From positions 2,418,001 to 2,482,000 of the forward strand of contig NZ_CP118610.1 in NCBI RefSeq assembly GCF_028993555.1: a DNA stretch of 64,000 nt. The letters run 5' to 3'. The DNA is from Ensifer adhaerens (GTDB lineage Bacteria; Pseudomonadota; Alphaproteobacteria; Rhizobiales; Rhizobiaceae). The notes beneath the pieces were generated by a model. It was not told the DNA's origin. It saw nothing but the letters and a program-made list of their open reading frames with translations, and did no database searches. The position numbers and the translations under genes are program-made. Shown one piece after another: positions 1 to 9,502 of this stretch. Numbering within the stretch: the first letter of the stretch is position 1; the number at the start of each line of letters is the position of its first letter.

Positions 1-942
1 CGTCACCGTCAGCTTTTCTTCCTCGGCCCCTTCCGGCGAAAGGTCCGTGGTCTTTTCGAGCACCAGGCCGGCCTTGGCGAGCCAATCGGCAATCGCCTGG
101 TGCGAGAATCCGAGGCGCGCATGGGCATGCTCGTCGCGCAGATGTTCAAGCGCGTGCGGCGCGAAGTCGATGATCACGAGGCGACCGCCCGGCATCAGCA
201 TGCGCGCCGCTTCCGCGATCGCCGCCTCCGGCTCCTCGAGGAAGTGCAGCACCTGGTGAATGGTGACGAGATCGAAGGCCTGGCCGTCGAGCGGCAGGTT
301 GAAGATATCGCCGTGCCGGATCGACGCCTTGGTGATACCGGCACGATCGAGGTTGGAGCGCGCAACGGCCAGCATGTCGCGGCTGGCATCGACACCGACG
401 CCGCGGCGGTAGAGCCCTTCGAAGAGCTGCAGGATCCGCCCGGTGCCGGTTCCCAGATCAAGCAGGCTCTCGACAGGCTCGTCTCCGACCATCTCACGCA
501 GCTTGGCCTCGACATCACGCTCACTGACATGCAGGCGGCGAAGCTCGTCCCAGCCGGCGGCGTTGCGGCTGAAATAGGCCTGCGCCTTCTCGGCCCTCGC
601 CTTCTTCAGGGTGGTCAGCCGCGCCGCATCGCGCGAAAGCACGGCGTCGTCAGCAGACGCAGACGCCAGCATGGCCCGCACGAGCCCGACGCGGGCACCG
701 TCCTGCCTGAGACGGAAATAGGCCCAGGCGCCTTCCTGATAACGGTCGATGAGCTCGACTTCGGCAAGCAGCTTCAGGTGCCGCGAAATACGCGGCTGCG
801 ACTGCCCGAGAATTTCGGTAAGATCGGTAACGGTAAGGTCGCCAGCGGCAAGCAAAGCGACAAGACGCATGCGGGTCGGCTCTCCCGCCGCCTTCAGCAC
901 GTCCACCAGCGCATCCAGACCGAGTTCTTTCTGAACTGCCAT
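1..942 (-). CDS. ArsR-family regulator fused to a SAM methyltransferase domain (SahR-like), 3' end beyond the window
   Basis: The frame is open from an ATG at 942 to the window edge, giving 314 residues with no stop, so the C-terminus is missing. Residues about 10-95 form an ArsR winged helix (LTVTDLTEILGQSQPRISRH). Residues about 150-280 form a class I methyltransferase fold with the SAM loop DLGTGTGRI at 162-170. In Proteobacteria this fusion is typical of SahR-type regulators, which sense S-adenosylhomocysteine and control methionine-cycle genes such as ahcY, metH and metF; that role is inferred here. An in-frame ATG at 954 is possible but lies only four bases from a palindromic operator, so 942 is preferred. 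The palindrome directly upstream suggests autoregulation. Genes downstream, where methionine-cycle genes would be expected, lie outside the window. Confidence 0.9.
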   Translation of the reverse strand, partial: MAVQKELGLDALVDVLKAAGEPTRMRLVALLAAGDLTVTDLTEILGQSQPRISRHLKLLAEVELIDRYQEGAWAYFRLRQDGARVGLVRAMLASASADDAVLSRDAARLTTLKKARAEKAQAYFSRNAAGWDELRRLHVSERDVEAKLREMVGDEPVESLLDLGTGTGRILQLFEGLYRRGVGVDASRDMLAVARSNLDRAGITKASIRHGDIFNLPLDGQAFDLVTIHQVLHFLEEPEAAIAEAARMLMPGGRLVIIDFAPHALEHLRDEHAHARLGFSHQAIADWLAKAGLVLEKTTDLSPEGAEEEKLTVT

Positions 943-957
943 CACGATCCCCATCAA

Positions 958-979
958 CACATAAAGATATGTTTATGTG
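958..979. promoter_or_regulatory. Palindromic operator upstream of the ArsR-methyltransferase gene
   Basis: This 22-base near-perfect palindrome has arms CACATAAA and TTTATGTG around an ATAT core and is broken only by one symmetric G/G mismatch. It starts 16 bases upstream of the regulator's ATG and is AT-rich against its GC-rich surroundings. ArsR-family proteins bind sites of this size and symmetry, so it is probably the regulator's own operator. Confidence 0.65.
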
Positions 980-1050
980 ATTTGCGATGTCGGTGCAAGC
1001 GGATTTGCGCGGAGAGGCCAAACAATGGCGCTTGCGGAACAGGGCATGCA

Positions 1051-1084
1051 AAGGAAAACGGGCGGAGCCTGCGCTTCGCCCGTT
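1051..1084 (-). terminator. Probable intrinsic terminator downstream of ettA
   Basis: Arms AACGGGCG (1057-1064) and CGCCCGTT (1077-1084) form a hairpin with a 12-base loop. On the minus strand it is followed by a T-rich run (TTTTCCTTT). It lies about 90 bases after the ettA stop codon and before the regulator promoter. Confidence 0.5.
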
Positions 1085-1172
1085 CCCGCAACAATGGACT
1101 TTCAATTCCCGCCTTCGCGGCGTTGCCGCGATGGGTTGGGCGCCGCAAGAAAGGCGAGCGCCCTTGCCCTGA

Positions 1173-2822
<1,650 letters not shown>

Positions 2823-2995
2823 GAGGGAATGCTCCGCAGGGAAAGGAAATTTGCCCGCTATGTAGGCGAATTATAGGAAGGGGGCAATGAGCAAAGGCGT
2901 TCACCCCGGCTTGTCCCCCCACCTATCCCATGCGGCTGCCCGCGTCGGCAGCGCACTGGCTGCCGTAGAACGGTGCCCGCGGAAGCGGGAGCGGG

Positions 2996-3778
2996 TCAGC
3001 TTCGCCCGGCCGTGTCGGCAATACCCTTGGCGCATTTGAACTCGGTCGGTCCCGCCGCCTGGATCAGCGGCGCGAGGCTCGAGGCCTTCATGACGTCGCC
3101 AGTGAGCCCGATCGTCAACCCGGTGATGATGTTGCGCCCCTGAACCGTCTGGCAGCGCATGCGCACCCGGTCGCCGGCGCCAGTGCCAAAACTCTGGTCG
3201 AACGCCTGCTTGATCGACTTCTCATCGAGCTCGGAGCCGATGCGCTGGCGAAAGAGCGCGCCGACTGCGGAGCGATTGAGTTCCTCCAGCATGCGCAGCT
3301 GCGCCAAGAAGTAATCGTCGACCGAGCCACTCTGGCAGGTGCCGCTGCGCAGCCACTGGTGCCGGTCGAGGCCCGATTGCACGCCGGGCATGGCGATCAG
3401 CAGCCGCGCCGCCGTGTCGTCGGCCATGGCGAGTTTCGGCAGTTCAAGCCAGCTGCCCTTGCGATCCTGCGCCCGTACATCGGCCGTTACCCCGCAATAG
3501 CTCTTGCGCAGCGGCCAGAGGCCATGCAGCGAGAGATTGGTGGCATCGAACCGCTCTGCCGTCTGGCTTTCGCATTCCTTGCGCTGCGGCCGGGTTTCGC
3601 AGAAGCCGGGCTGCCAGCTCACCGCCAGCACGTATTCCGTGCGGGTGGCCGCGCCTTCGGAAGACCCCTGATCCGCCGCTTCCTCGCCGGCGGCAAAGGC
3701 GGCTGGCGCAAGGAAAAGCGCCAACGCCGCCAGCATCCCTGCCATCGGACCCGATATCGCCTTACAGAAACTAACCAT
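2996..3778 (-). CDS. Secreted ribonuclease T2-family protein with altered second active-site motif
   Basis: This is a 260-residue protein with a signal peptide (residues 1-30, cleavage near AFA-A), so it is probably periplasmic. The first RNase T2 motif is intact (HGLWP, 85-89). The second reads HQWLRSGTC (140-148), whereas the family consensus is HEWxKHGTC. The Glu, Lys and second His of that motif are therefore Gln, Arg and Ser here. T2 enzymes cleave RNA through two histidines, so activity may be reduced or lost, or the protein may serve as an inhibitor-type or binding homologue. The ATG at 3778 is chosen because GGAGGGAGG lies just upstream; a TTG seven codons earlier overlaps that site. 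It is divergent from the hydrolase gene at 3965. Confidence 0.85.
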   Translation of the reverse strand: MVSFCKAISGPMAGMLAALALFLAPAAFAAGEEAADQGSSEGAATRTEYVLAVSWQPGFCETRPQRKECESQTAERFDATNLSLHGLWPLRKSYCGVTADVRAQDRKGSWLELPKLAMADDTAARLLIAMPGVQSGLDRHQWLRSGTCQSGSVDDYFLAQLRMLEELNRSAVGALFRQRIGSELDEKSIKQAFDQSFGTGAGDRVRMRCQTVQGRNIITGLTIGLTGDVMKASSLAPLIQAAGPTEFKCAKGIADTAGRS

Positions 3779-3964
3779 GGCATCCTCCCTCCGAAACAAA
3801 ACAGGAACGAATATCGCTCAAAACGGGAAAATTGCAACTCTTAATTCATACGAGCGCACATTCGCTTGTGACCTCATGCGCAACGAGCAACAAGCGGCGA
3901 TTGCCTTTGCCTTGCAAATCGATTTGATATCGGAATTGGTTTGTCGTTGTTGCCGGGGGAAATC

Positions 3965-4900
3965 GTGTTCGGGCAGGTGAAGACACATCAAAGCCCGACC
4001 GGAGCCACCTTGAGCTGGCGCCATTTCCCGGCGACCGCCGGTGCCCGCGGCATCCTCCTCATCAGCCACGGCCTTGCCGAACATTCCGGCCGCTATGCCC
4101 GCTTTGCCGAAGCGATGGCCGGCCACGGGTTCCACGTCTACGCCCATGACCATCGCGGCCACGGCGAGACGCGCGCGCCGGACGCCCAGCTCGGCATGTT
4201 TTCCAACCGCGAAGGCCTCGACAAGGTTTTCGCCGATATCCGGGCCGTCAGGACGATCGCAACCGCCGCCCACCCTGATCTGCCGGTTATCCTCTTCGGC
4301 CATTCCATGGGCGGGCTGATAGCGCTCAACGCCACCGAGACCGATCCCGGCCTCTACGATGCGCTCGCCGTCTGGAACTCCAATTTCCGTCCCGGCCTTG
4401 CCGGTCGCGGCGGCCAGATGATCCTCAAGATCGAGAAGGCTCTGAAAGGCTCTGACGTGCCGAGCCCGCTGCTCACCAAGCTTACCTTCGGCATGTGGGG
4501 CGGTGCCATCAAGGACCGCAAGACCGATCTCGACTGGCTCTCGCGCGACGATGCCGAGGTCGCGAAATACGCAGCCGACCCGCTCTGCGGCTTCGATGCG
4601 ACGGTCTCGCTCTGGCTCGACCTCTTCCGCCTGTCCTTCGGCGGTGCCCGGCCCGAACGGCTGGCGCGGCTCCGGAAGGACCTGCCCATTCATCTCGTCG
4701 GCGGCAGCGCCGACCCCTCCACGGAGATGGGCGGCGCCATCCGCTGGCTCGGCGCCAAGATGAAAGCGGCCGGCCTGACCAATGTCACCGTCACCGTCTA
4801 TGACGGCATGCGCCATGAAACCCTGAACGAACTCGGCCGGGAAAAGGCGACAGCAGACTTCGCCGCCTGGTGTTTACGCGCCGTCGAAAGCAGGCGCTGA
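3965..4900 (+). CDS. Alpha/beta hydrolase, lysophospholipase/monoacylglycerol-lipase type
   Basis: This 311-residue protein has the serine-hydrolase nucleophile elbow GHSMGG (112-117, Ser114). It also has the oxyanion-region motif SHGLAEHSGRY (about 34-44) and DHRGHGET, both usual in PldB/monoacylglycerol lipase proteins. The acid and His of the triad are probably in GGSADPS and DGMRHET near the C-terminus. No signal peptide is seen, so it is cytoplasmic. The GTG at 3965 follows GGGGGA at proper spacing; an upstream in-frame TTG at 3941 has no such site. The next gene, a DMT transporter, begins 11 bases after the stop, so the two are likely cotranscribed. The substrate cannot be told. Confidence 0.85.
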   Translation: MFGQVKTHQSPTGATLSWRHFPATAGARGILLISHGLAEHSGRYARFAEAMAGHGFHVYAHDHRGHGETRAPDAQLGMFSNREGLDKVFADIRAVRTIATAAHPDLPVILFGHSMGGLIALNATETDPGLYDALAVWNSNFRPGLAGRGGQMILKIEKALKGSDVPSPLLTKLTFGMWGGAIKDRKTDLDWLSRDDAEVAKYAADPLCGFDATVSLWLDLFRLSFGGARPERLARLRKDLPIHLVGGSADPSTEMGGAIRWLGAKMKAAGLTNVTVTVYDGMRHETLNELGREKATADFAAWCLRAVESRR

Positions 4901-4911
4901 CCGGAAATATC

Positions 4912-5865
4912 ATGGCCGACATGTCCCTTCAAAAGATCGCCACGGACCATAGCCGCATCTCCTTCGGGCTGACGCTGATGGTGATCTCGGTGCTCCTGTC
5001 GCCGTTGATCGATATCTTCGCCAAGCTGGCAATCGCCACCGTTCCCTCGGCCGAAATCACCGCAGTCCGCTTCCTGCTCCAGGTCGTCTTCATCCTGCCG
5101 ATTGTTCTTGTCCGCGGCAGCCTCTTCGATCTCTCCTGGAAGAGGACCGGGCTCCATGCGTTGCGCGGCGGTCTTCTGGTCGTAACGATGCTCTCCTTCA
5201 TCACCACGCTGAAGGTGATGGAGGTCGCCGACGCGATCGCGATCTTCTTCGTCGAGCCGATCATCCTGACGATCCTCGGCAGCATCTTCCTCAAGGAAAC
5301 CATCGGCTGGCGGCGCTACACCGCCTGCGGCGTCGGCTTCTTCGGCGCGCTGCTCGTCATCCAGCCGAGCATGCAGGAGGTCGGCTGGATCGCGCTTTTG
5401 CCTGTTGTCGCCGCCTTCGGCCTTGCCGTGTTCCTGCTCGTCACCCGCATGGTGGCGCAGAACGAAGACCCGTGGTCGATGCAGTTTCACGCCGGCGTGT
5501 GGGGCGCGCTCTTCTGCCTCGTGCTCCTCTATTTCGGCGAAGGCAGCGGTTCCGGCATCTTCGACCCGGTCTGGCCGCAAGGGTATACCTGGTACTATCT
5601 GCTCGGCGTCGGCGTGACCGCCACCATATCAGGCGTGCTCGGCGTCTATGCCTATCGTGCGGCCCCTGCTTCGGTGCTGGCGCCGCTGCAATATCTGGAA
5701 ATCGTTTCGGCAACGATCTTCGGCTGGCTCGTCTTCGGCGATCTGCCGGATGCGCTGAAATGGCTCGGCATCGCCATCATCATTGGCTCCGGCCTCTACA
5801 TCATCTGGCGCGAGCGCCGCATACACAAGGACACCAGCGTCGCTGCGGTGTCGCCAGCAATCTGA
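4912..5865 (+). CDS. EamA/DMT-family membrane transporter
   Basis: A 317-residue protein made of about ten hydrophobic segments in two homologous halves, the EamA (drug/metabolite transporter) fold. Residues such as PSAEITAVRF after helix 2 and APLQYLEIVSATIFGW near the end match the RhaT/EamA pattern. It sits in the inner membrane and probably exports a metabolite. The chosen ATG (4912) follows GGAAA; another ATG three codons later is equally possible. It lies 11 bases after the hydrolase gene and 65 bases before the thiamine-diphosphate enzyme, so the three may form one operon. The substrate is unknown. Confidence 0.88.
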   Translation: MADMSLQKIATDHSRISFGLTLMVISVLLSPLIDIFAKLAIATVPSAEITAVRFLLQVVFILPIVLVRGSLFDLSWKRTGLHALRGGLLVVTMLSFITTLKVMEVADAIAIFFVEPIILTILGSIFLKETIGWRRYTACGVGFFGALLVIQPSMQEVGWIALLPVVAAFGLAVFLLVTRMVAQNEDPWSMQFHAGVWGALFCLVLLYFGEGSGSGIFDPVWPQGYTWYYLLGVGVTATISGVLGVYAYRAAPASVLAPLQYLEIVSATIFGWLVFGDLPDALKWLGIAIIIGSGLYIIWRERRIHKDTSVAAVSPAI

Positions 5866-5909
5866 CAACAAAGCCATCTGAAAACAAAAGCCAATCTGAA
5901 AACAAAAGA
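5859..5909 (+). repeat. Three short imperfect tandem repeats
   Basis: About three copies of a 16-18 base unit near ATCTGAAAACAAAAGCC run head to tail between the DMT gene and the thiamine-diphosphate enzyme. The first copy, more diverged (ATCTGACAACAAAGCC), contains the stop codon of the transporter gene. It ends about 20 bases before the next start codon and could change spacing or leader structure by slippage. Confidence 0.7.
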
Positions 5910-5930
5910 AAGACCATCGGGAGGAAGATC

Positions 5931-7577
5931 ATGAAAACTGGAGGCCAGCTCGTCGTCGACGCACTCGTCGCCAATGGCGTGAAACGCATCGCCTGCGTGC
6001 CAGGGGAAAGCTACCTGGCCGTGCTCGACGCGCTCTACGACACCGACATCGACGTGCTCGTCTGCCGCCAGGAAGGCGGTGCTGCGATGATGGCGGATGC
6101 CTGGGGCCGGCTGACCGGCGAGCCCGGCATCTGCATGGTGACCCGCGGCCCCGGCGCGACCAACGCTTCGGCGGGGTTGCATGTCGCAAGACAGGACTCG
6201 ATCCCGATGATCCTCTTCATCGGCCAGGTCCAGAGCGATGCGCGCGAGCGCGAGGCCTTTCAGGAGATCGAATACCGCCGCGCCTTCACGGAAGTCGCCA
6301 AGTGGGTGGGTGAGATCGACGATCCCGCCCGCATTCCGGAATTCGTCACCCGCGCCTTCGCCGTCGCCACGTCCGGTCGCCCCGGCCCTGTCGTGCTGAC
6401 GCTGCCAGAGGACATGCTGACCCGCAGCGCCGAGGCGCCGGCCGCCAAGCCCTACCAGCCGGTCGAGGGTCATCCGGGCCCGGCGCAGATAAAGCGGCTG
6501 GGCGAGATGCTGACCACCGCCAAACGGCCGATCGCCATCCTCGGCGGCACCCGCTGGACCGCGGAAAGTGTTGCTCAATTCCAGAGCTTCGCCGAGCGCT
6601 GGAAGCTGCCCGTCGGCTGCTCCTTCCGCCGCCAGATGCTGTTTGATCACCTGCATCCGATGTATGCCGGCGATGTCGGCATCGGCATCAACCCGGCGCT
6701 TGCCAAGGAGATCAAGGAAGCGGATCTCGTTCTGCTGCTCGGCGGCCGCTTCTCGGAAATGCCGTCCTCAGGCTACACATTGATGGATAGCCCCTACCCG
6801 CGCCAGACATTGGTGCATGTCCATCCTGACAGTTCCGAACTCGGCCGCGTCTACCGGCCGGAGCTGGCGATCGCCGCAAGCCCGAGCGACTTCGTCGCCG
6901 CCCTCGAAGGCCTTGCGCCCCAGGGCGAACCGGCCTGGTCCGAACGCACCGAGATCATGCACGCAGCCTATCTCAAATGGTCGACCCCGCCGGAGACCGG
7001 ACCGGGTGCGGTGCAGATGGGGCCGATCATGAACTGGATCGAGGCGAACACCCCGCAGGATACGATCTTTACCAACGGCGCCGGCAACTATGCCACCTGG
7101 GTGCATCGGTTCCATCGCTTCCGCCGCTTTGCGACGCAGGCCGCACCTGCTTCCGGCTCGATGGGCTACGGCCTGCCGGCGGCGGTTGCCGCCAAGCAGC
7201 TTCATCCGGATCGCGAAGTCATCTGCTTTGCCGGTGACGGCTGTTTCCTCATGCACGGACAGGAATTCGCGACTGCCGTTCGCTACCGCCTGCCGATCAT
7301 CACCGTGGTCGTCAACAACGGCATCTACGGCACTATCCGCATGCACCAGGAACGTGAGTATCCCGGCCGCGTCAGCGCCACCGATCTCACCAACCCGGAT
7401 TTCGCCGCCCTCGCCCGCGCCTATGGCGGCCACGGCGAAACTGTCGAGAAGACGGAAGAGTTTGCCGACGCGTTCCTCAGGGCACGCGCCAGCGGCAAGC
7501 CGTCGATCATCGAGATCAAGCTCGATCCCGAAGCGATCACCCCGACGCGCACGCTGACCGATATCCGCAACGGCTGA
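5931..7577 (+). CDS. Thiamine-diphosphate-dependent enzyme, acetolactate-synthase-like (function unknown)
   Basis: This 548-residue protein has the three-domain layout of acetolactate synthase, benzoylformate decarboxylase and relatives. The cofactor-activating Glu is Glu48 (CRQEGG). The diphosphate/Mg motif starts GDG near 434-436 and ends NN near 462-463. The start is the ATG at 5931 after GGGAGGAAG, an excellent ribosome site. No regulatory-subunit gene (ilvH) is beside it and the sequence lacks an obvious quinone or FAD function, so biosynthetic acetolactate synthase is unlikely. A catabolic 2-oxo-acid lyase or decarboxylase is the better guess. It follows a DMT transporter and faces a cupin gene. 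Confidence 0.85.
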   Translation: MKTGGQLVVDALVANGVKRIACVPGESYLAVLDALYDTDIDVLVCRQEGGAAMMADAWGRLTGEPGICMVTRGPGATNASAGLHVARQDSIPMILFIGQVQSDAREREAFQEIEYRRAFTEVAKWVGEIDDPARIPEFVTRAFAVATSGRPGPVVLTLPEDMLTRSAEAPAAKPYQPVEGHPGPAQIKRLGEMLTTAKRPIAILGGTRWTAESVAQFQSFAERWKLPVGCSFRRQMLFDHLHPMYAGDVGIGINPALAKEIKEADLVLLLGGRFSEMPSSGYTLMDSPYPRQTLVHVHPDSSELGRVYRPELAIAASPSDFVAALEGLAPQGEPAWSERTEIMHAAYLKWSTPPETGPGAVQMGPIMNWIEANTPQDTIFTNGAGNYATWVHRFHRFRRFATQAAPASGSMGYGLPAAVAAKQLHPDREVICFAGDGCFLMHGQEFATAVRYRLPIITVVVNNGIYGTIRMHQEREYPGRVSATDLTNPDFAALARAYGGHGETVEKTEEFADAFLRARASGKPSIIEIKLDPEAITPTRTLTDIRNG

Positions 7578-7594
7578 TCGATTGGGAAATGATT

Positions 7595-7621
7595 GCGACC
7601 GCTGCCAACTGCGGCGGTCGC
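7595..7621. terminator. Hairpin between convergent genes
   Basis: Arms GCGACCGC and GCGGTCGC lie in the 58-base gap between the convergent thiamine-diphosphate enzyme and cupin genes. There is no clear T-tract on either side, so it may act as a weak bidirectional terminator or an mRNA end-stabilising hairpin. Confidence 0.45.
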
Positions 7622-7635
7622 AGGCGACCGTCGCC

Positions 7636-7989
7636 CTATTCTTCCAGCCATTCCGTCGAAAACGCACCGGCCTCATGCAGGTCGGTCGTCTCCAGACGCC
7701 CCGGCCCGAGATTCTCGAACTTGTGCGGCACGTTGGCCGGCGCCACGATGATCTGGCCGGCCTCCGCGTCGATCGTGCGATCGCCCACGGTGAACCGGGC
7801 ACGGCCGACGCGCACGATGAAGGTTTCGGGATAGGGATGACGGTGAAGCTTCGGCCCGTAGCCGATCTCGTCCGTGGAAACGAAGATCACCGAGAGCCCC
7901 GCGCCATAGGCACCGCCCTCGAATTCGCCCTTCCACCGGTCGGGTTCATCTGCCCATTGCTCACGCGAAATGAGATGCGCTTCGGCCAT
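7636..7989 (-). CDS. Single-domain cupin protein
   Basis: A 117-residue protein consisting of one cupin barrel. Motif 1 is HRHPYPETF (about residues 48-56), giving two His and one Glu metal ligands. Motif 2 includes the His of VPHKFEN (about 88-94). Such small cupins are metal-binding isomerases, dioxygenases or ligand-binding proteins; the reaction cannot be told from sequence. It is transcribed away from the rhodanese-like gene upstream with a gap of about 60 bases and could share its promoter. Confidence 0.85.
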   Translation of the reverse strand: MAEAHLISREQWADEPDRWKGEFEGGAYGAGLSVIFVSTDEIGYGPKLHRHPYPETFIVRVGRARFTVGDRTIDAEAGQIIVAPANVPHKFENLGPGRLETTDLHEAGAFSTEWLEE

Positions 7990-8051
7990 GCCGATCCTCC
8001 ACTGTCAGATGGAACGAAACGACCGAGCGCGAGAGTTTGGATTCGCCTGGC

Positions 8052-8390
8052 TCAGCCGCGGATATGCTGGGTCTGCTGGTAGACGGCCGTCGAGCGCGCG
8101 CCAGAACGGCAATAACCGAGCATCGGCCGCTGGAACTCGTCGAGCGCATCGACCATGCTCGTTACCGCGTCTGCCGTCACGCCCATCGGGCCGACGGGGA
8201 TATGCTTGGTTTCGATGCCGAGCTCTTCGGCGCGTGCGGCAATAGAATCGAAGGTCGGCTGATCCGGCGCCTCGAAATCCGGGCGGTGGCAGACGATGGA
8301 CTTGAAGCCGAGCGCCTTGATCTGGTCGAGATCCTCGACGGTGATCTGGCCGGAGACCGAGTATTCGTCGTTGATCTGGCGGATGTCCAT
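8052..8390 (-). CDS. TIGR01244/DUF442-type rhodanese- or phosphatase-like protein
   Basis: This 112-residue protein carries the active-site loop CRSGARS (Cys94), a six-residue cradle as in rhodaneses and Cdc25-like phosphatases. The N-terminus (DIRQINDEYSVSGQ) matches stand-alone TIGR01244 proteins, which in other bacteria are also found fused to a metallo-beta-lactamase domain (Blh) and linked to sulfide or biofilm control. That fusion is absent here. The ATG at 8390 is preferred because GAGGAAG sits upstream; a longer frame to 8438 has no ribosome site. Sulfur transfer is the likely activity, but it is not proven. Confidence 0.8.
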   Translation of the reverse strand: MDIRQINDEYSVSGQITVEDLDQIKALGFKSIVCHRPDFEAPDQPTFDSIAARAEELGIETKHIPVGPMGVTADAVTSMVDALDEFQRPMLGYCRSGARSTAVYQQTQHIRG

Positions 8391-8492
8391 GGTCGTCTTC
8401 CTCAGGAAATGTGGTGGCCTCTGATGTAGGCGCAGCACTTCTCCGCGTCAATTCAAAAGCCGCGCCTCGAAGGCCCGGGTTCTGAAGCTGGA

Positions 8493-9338
8493 TCAGAGGA
8501 CCGAGAAGGCGATCGCGTAGTCCCGCGCGTCGCCCGGCAGCAGCGGGATCAGTTCCTCGGCAGCCGCGAGATCCGGACGCCTGGCGATGCGGTGCGACAC
8601 AGGCTCGATGCTGATCACATCGGCTTCACCGCGCTGGCAGCGCCACATCTGCAGGAACGGCAGCGTGTCGGCGCGAAACCGCACCTGGAGATTTCGGCCA
8701 CCGAGACCGGCAAGGCCCGCAAGGGTGACGTCCGACCAGCCATCGGCGCCGGTGGTCGCGGGCAGGCAGAAGTGCGCGCTCTCGCCATTGCCGAAGCGCC
8801 AGGCGCACTCCCCGCCTTCAAGCGAGGTGCTGACGATGCGGGTGTCAGTCCCGAGCAGCCGGCCGCCGATGTTGAGGTGATACATCATCATCGGCGGAAA
8901 GGCCGAGGTCCCCGCGTTGACCACGCGATCCTCGAGCACCACTTCGTGCCGCCCGGCATCGATCCGCCACCGCCGCTCGATCCGCGCCTGCCCGCCATCG
9001 GCGAGCGCCACCGCGATCGTCGCCGTGCACGCGGTACCGTCGCTCGCCATCTCCGTATGGCTGACTGCTGATCCGGCCAGCGACCCATGCAGCGGGTAGC
9101 GCGCGCCTTCTGCTCCGCCCTCGATCGCTTCGGGGTGGCGGATGTGATCGGGGCCGCAGGTGAAGAGAAAGCCTGCAAGCGCCCGGTCTATTCGCGGGTC
9201 GCCGTCCGAGGGGATCGCAGCACCCGGCGACAGATCGACGCCATCGACAACAAAAGCGGCGATGTCGAGCGCCGAGAGGCGATCGAACAGCACATGATTC
9301 TCCTGGGCATCCCGAGGTTCTTCGAGCGTTCTCAACAT
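8493..9338 (-). CDS. Aldose 1-epimerase-like / DUF4432 protein
   Basis: A 281-residue protein with the beta-sandwich signature of the galactose-mutarotase superfamily. PLHGSLAGS (about residue 82) and MMYHLNIGG (about 150) correspond to the conserved His-containing strands of DUF4432 and aldose-epimerase proteins. It probably binds or interconverts a sugar anomer in the cytoplasm. The ATG at 9338 follows GAGGAAGAGGA. It stands alone on the minus strand, divergent from the L,D-transpeptidase gene. The sugar is unknown. Confidence 0.75.
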   Translation of the reverse strand: MLRTLEEPRDAQENHVLFDRLSALDIAAFVVDGVDLSPGAAIPSDGDPRIDRALAGFLFTCGPDHIRHPEAIEGGAEGARYPLHGSLAGSAVSHTEMASDGTACTATIAVALADGGQARIERRWRIDAGRHEVVLEDRVVNAGTSAFPPMMMYHLNIGGRLLGTDTRIVSTSLEGGECAWRFGNGESAHFCLPATTGADGWSDVTLAGLAGLGGRNLQVRFRADTLPFLQMWRCQRGEADVISIEPVSHRIARRPDLAAAEELIPLLPGDARDYAIAFSVL

Positions 9339-9458
9339 GTCCTCTTCCTCAAATCGGCCGCAGAATCACTGCAATCACAAAGAGATGATAGCTGAGGAGA
9401 GAAGCATTTCACCGGTTGAAGCCCGGGACCGCGCCGCTTAGATAGAATTTAACCGCTT

Positions 9459-9471
9459 ATTCATGATGAAT
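9459..9471. promoter_or_regulatory. AT-rich palindrome in the L,D-transpeptidase promoter region
   Basis: A perfect ATTCAT-G-ATGAAT palindrome is followed by a T-rich run in the 164-base gap between divergent genes. It lies about 30 bases before the L,D-transpeptidase start, a fitting place for a regulator site. No regulator can be named. Confidence 0.3.
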
Positions 9472-9502
9472 TCATTTTTTTCACATTAACGTCGAAATCC
9501 AA

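Noticed and set aside
5472..5930. Upstream extension of the thiamine-diphosphate enzyme frame
   Set aside because: It overlaps the transporter gene and lacks family features; the ATG at 5931 has an excellent ribosome site.
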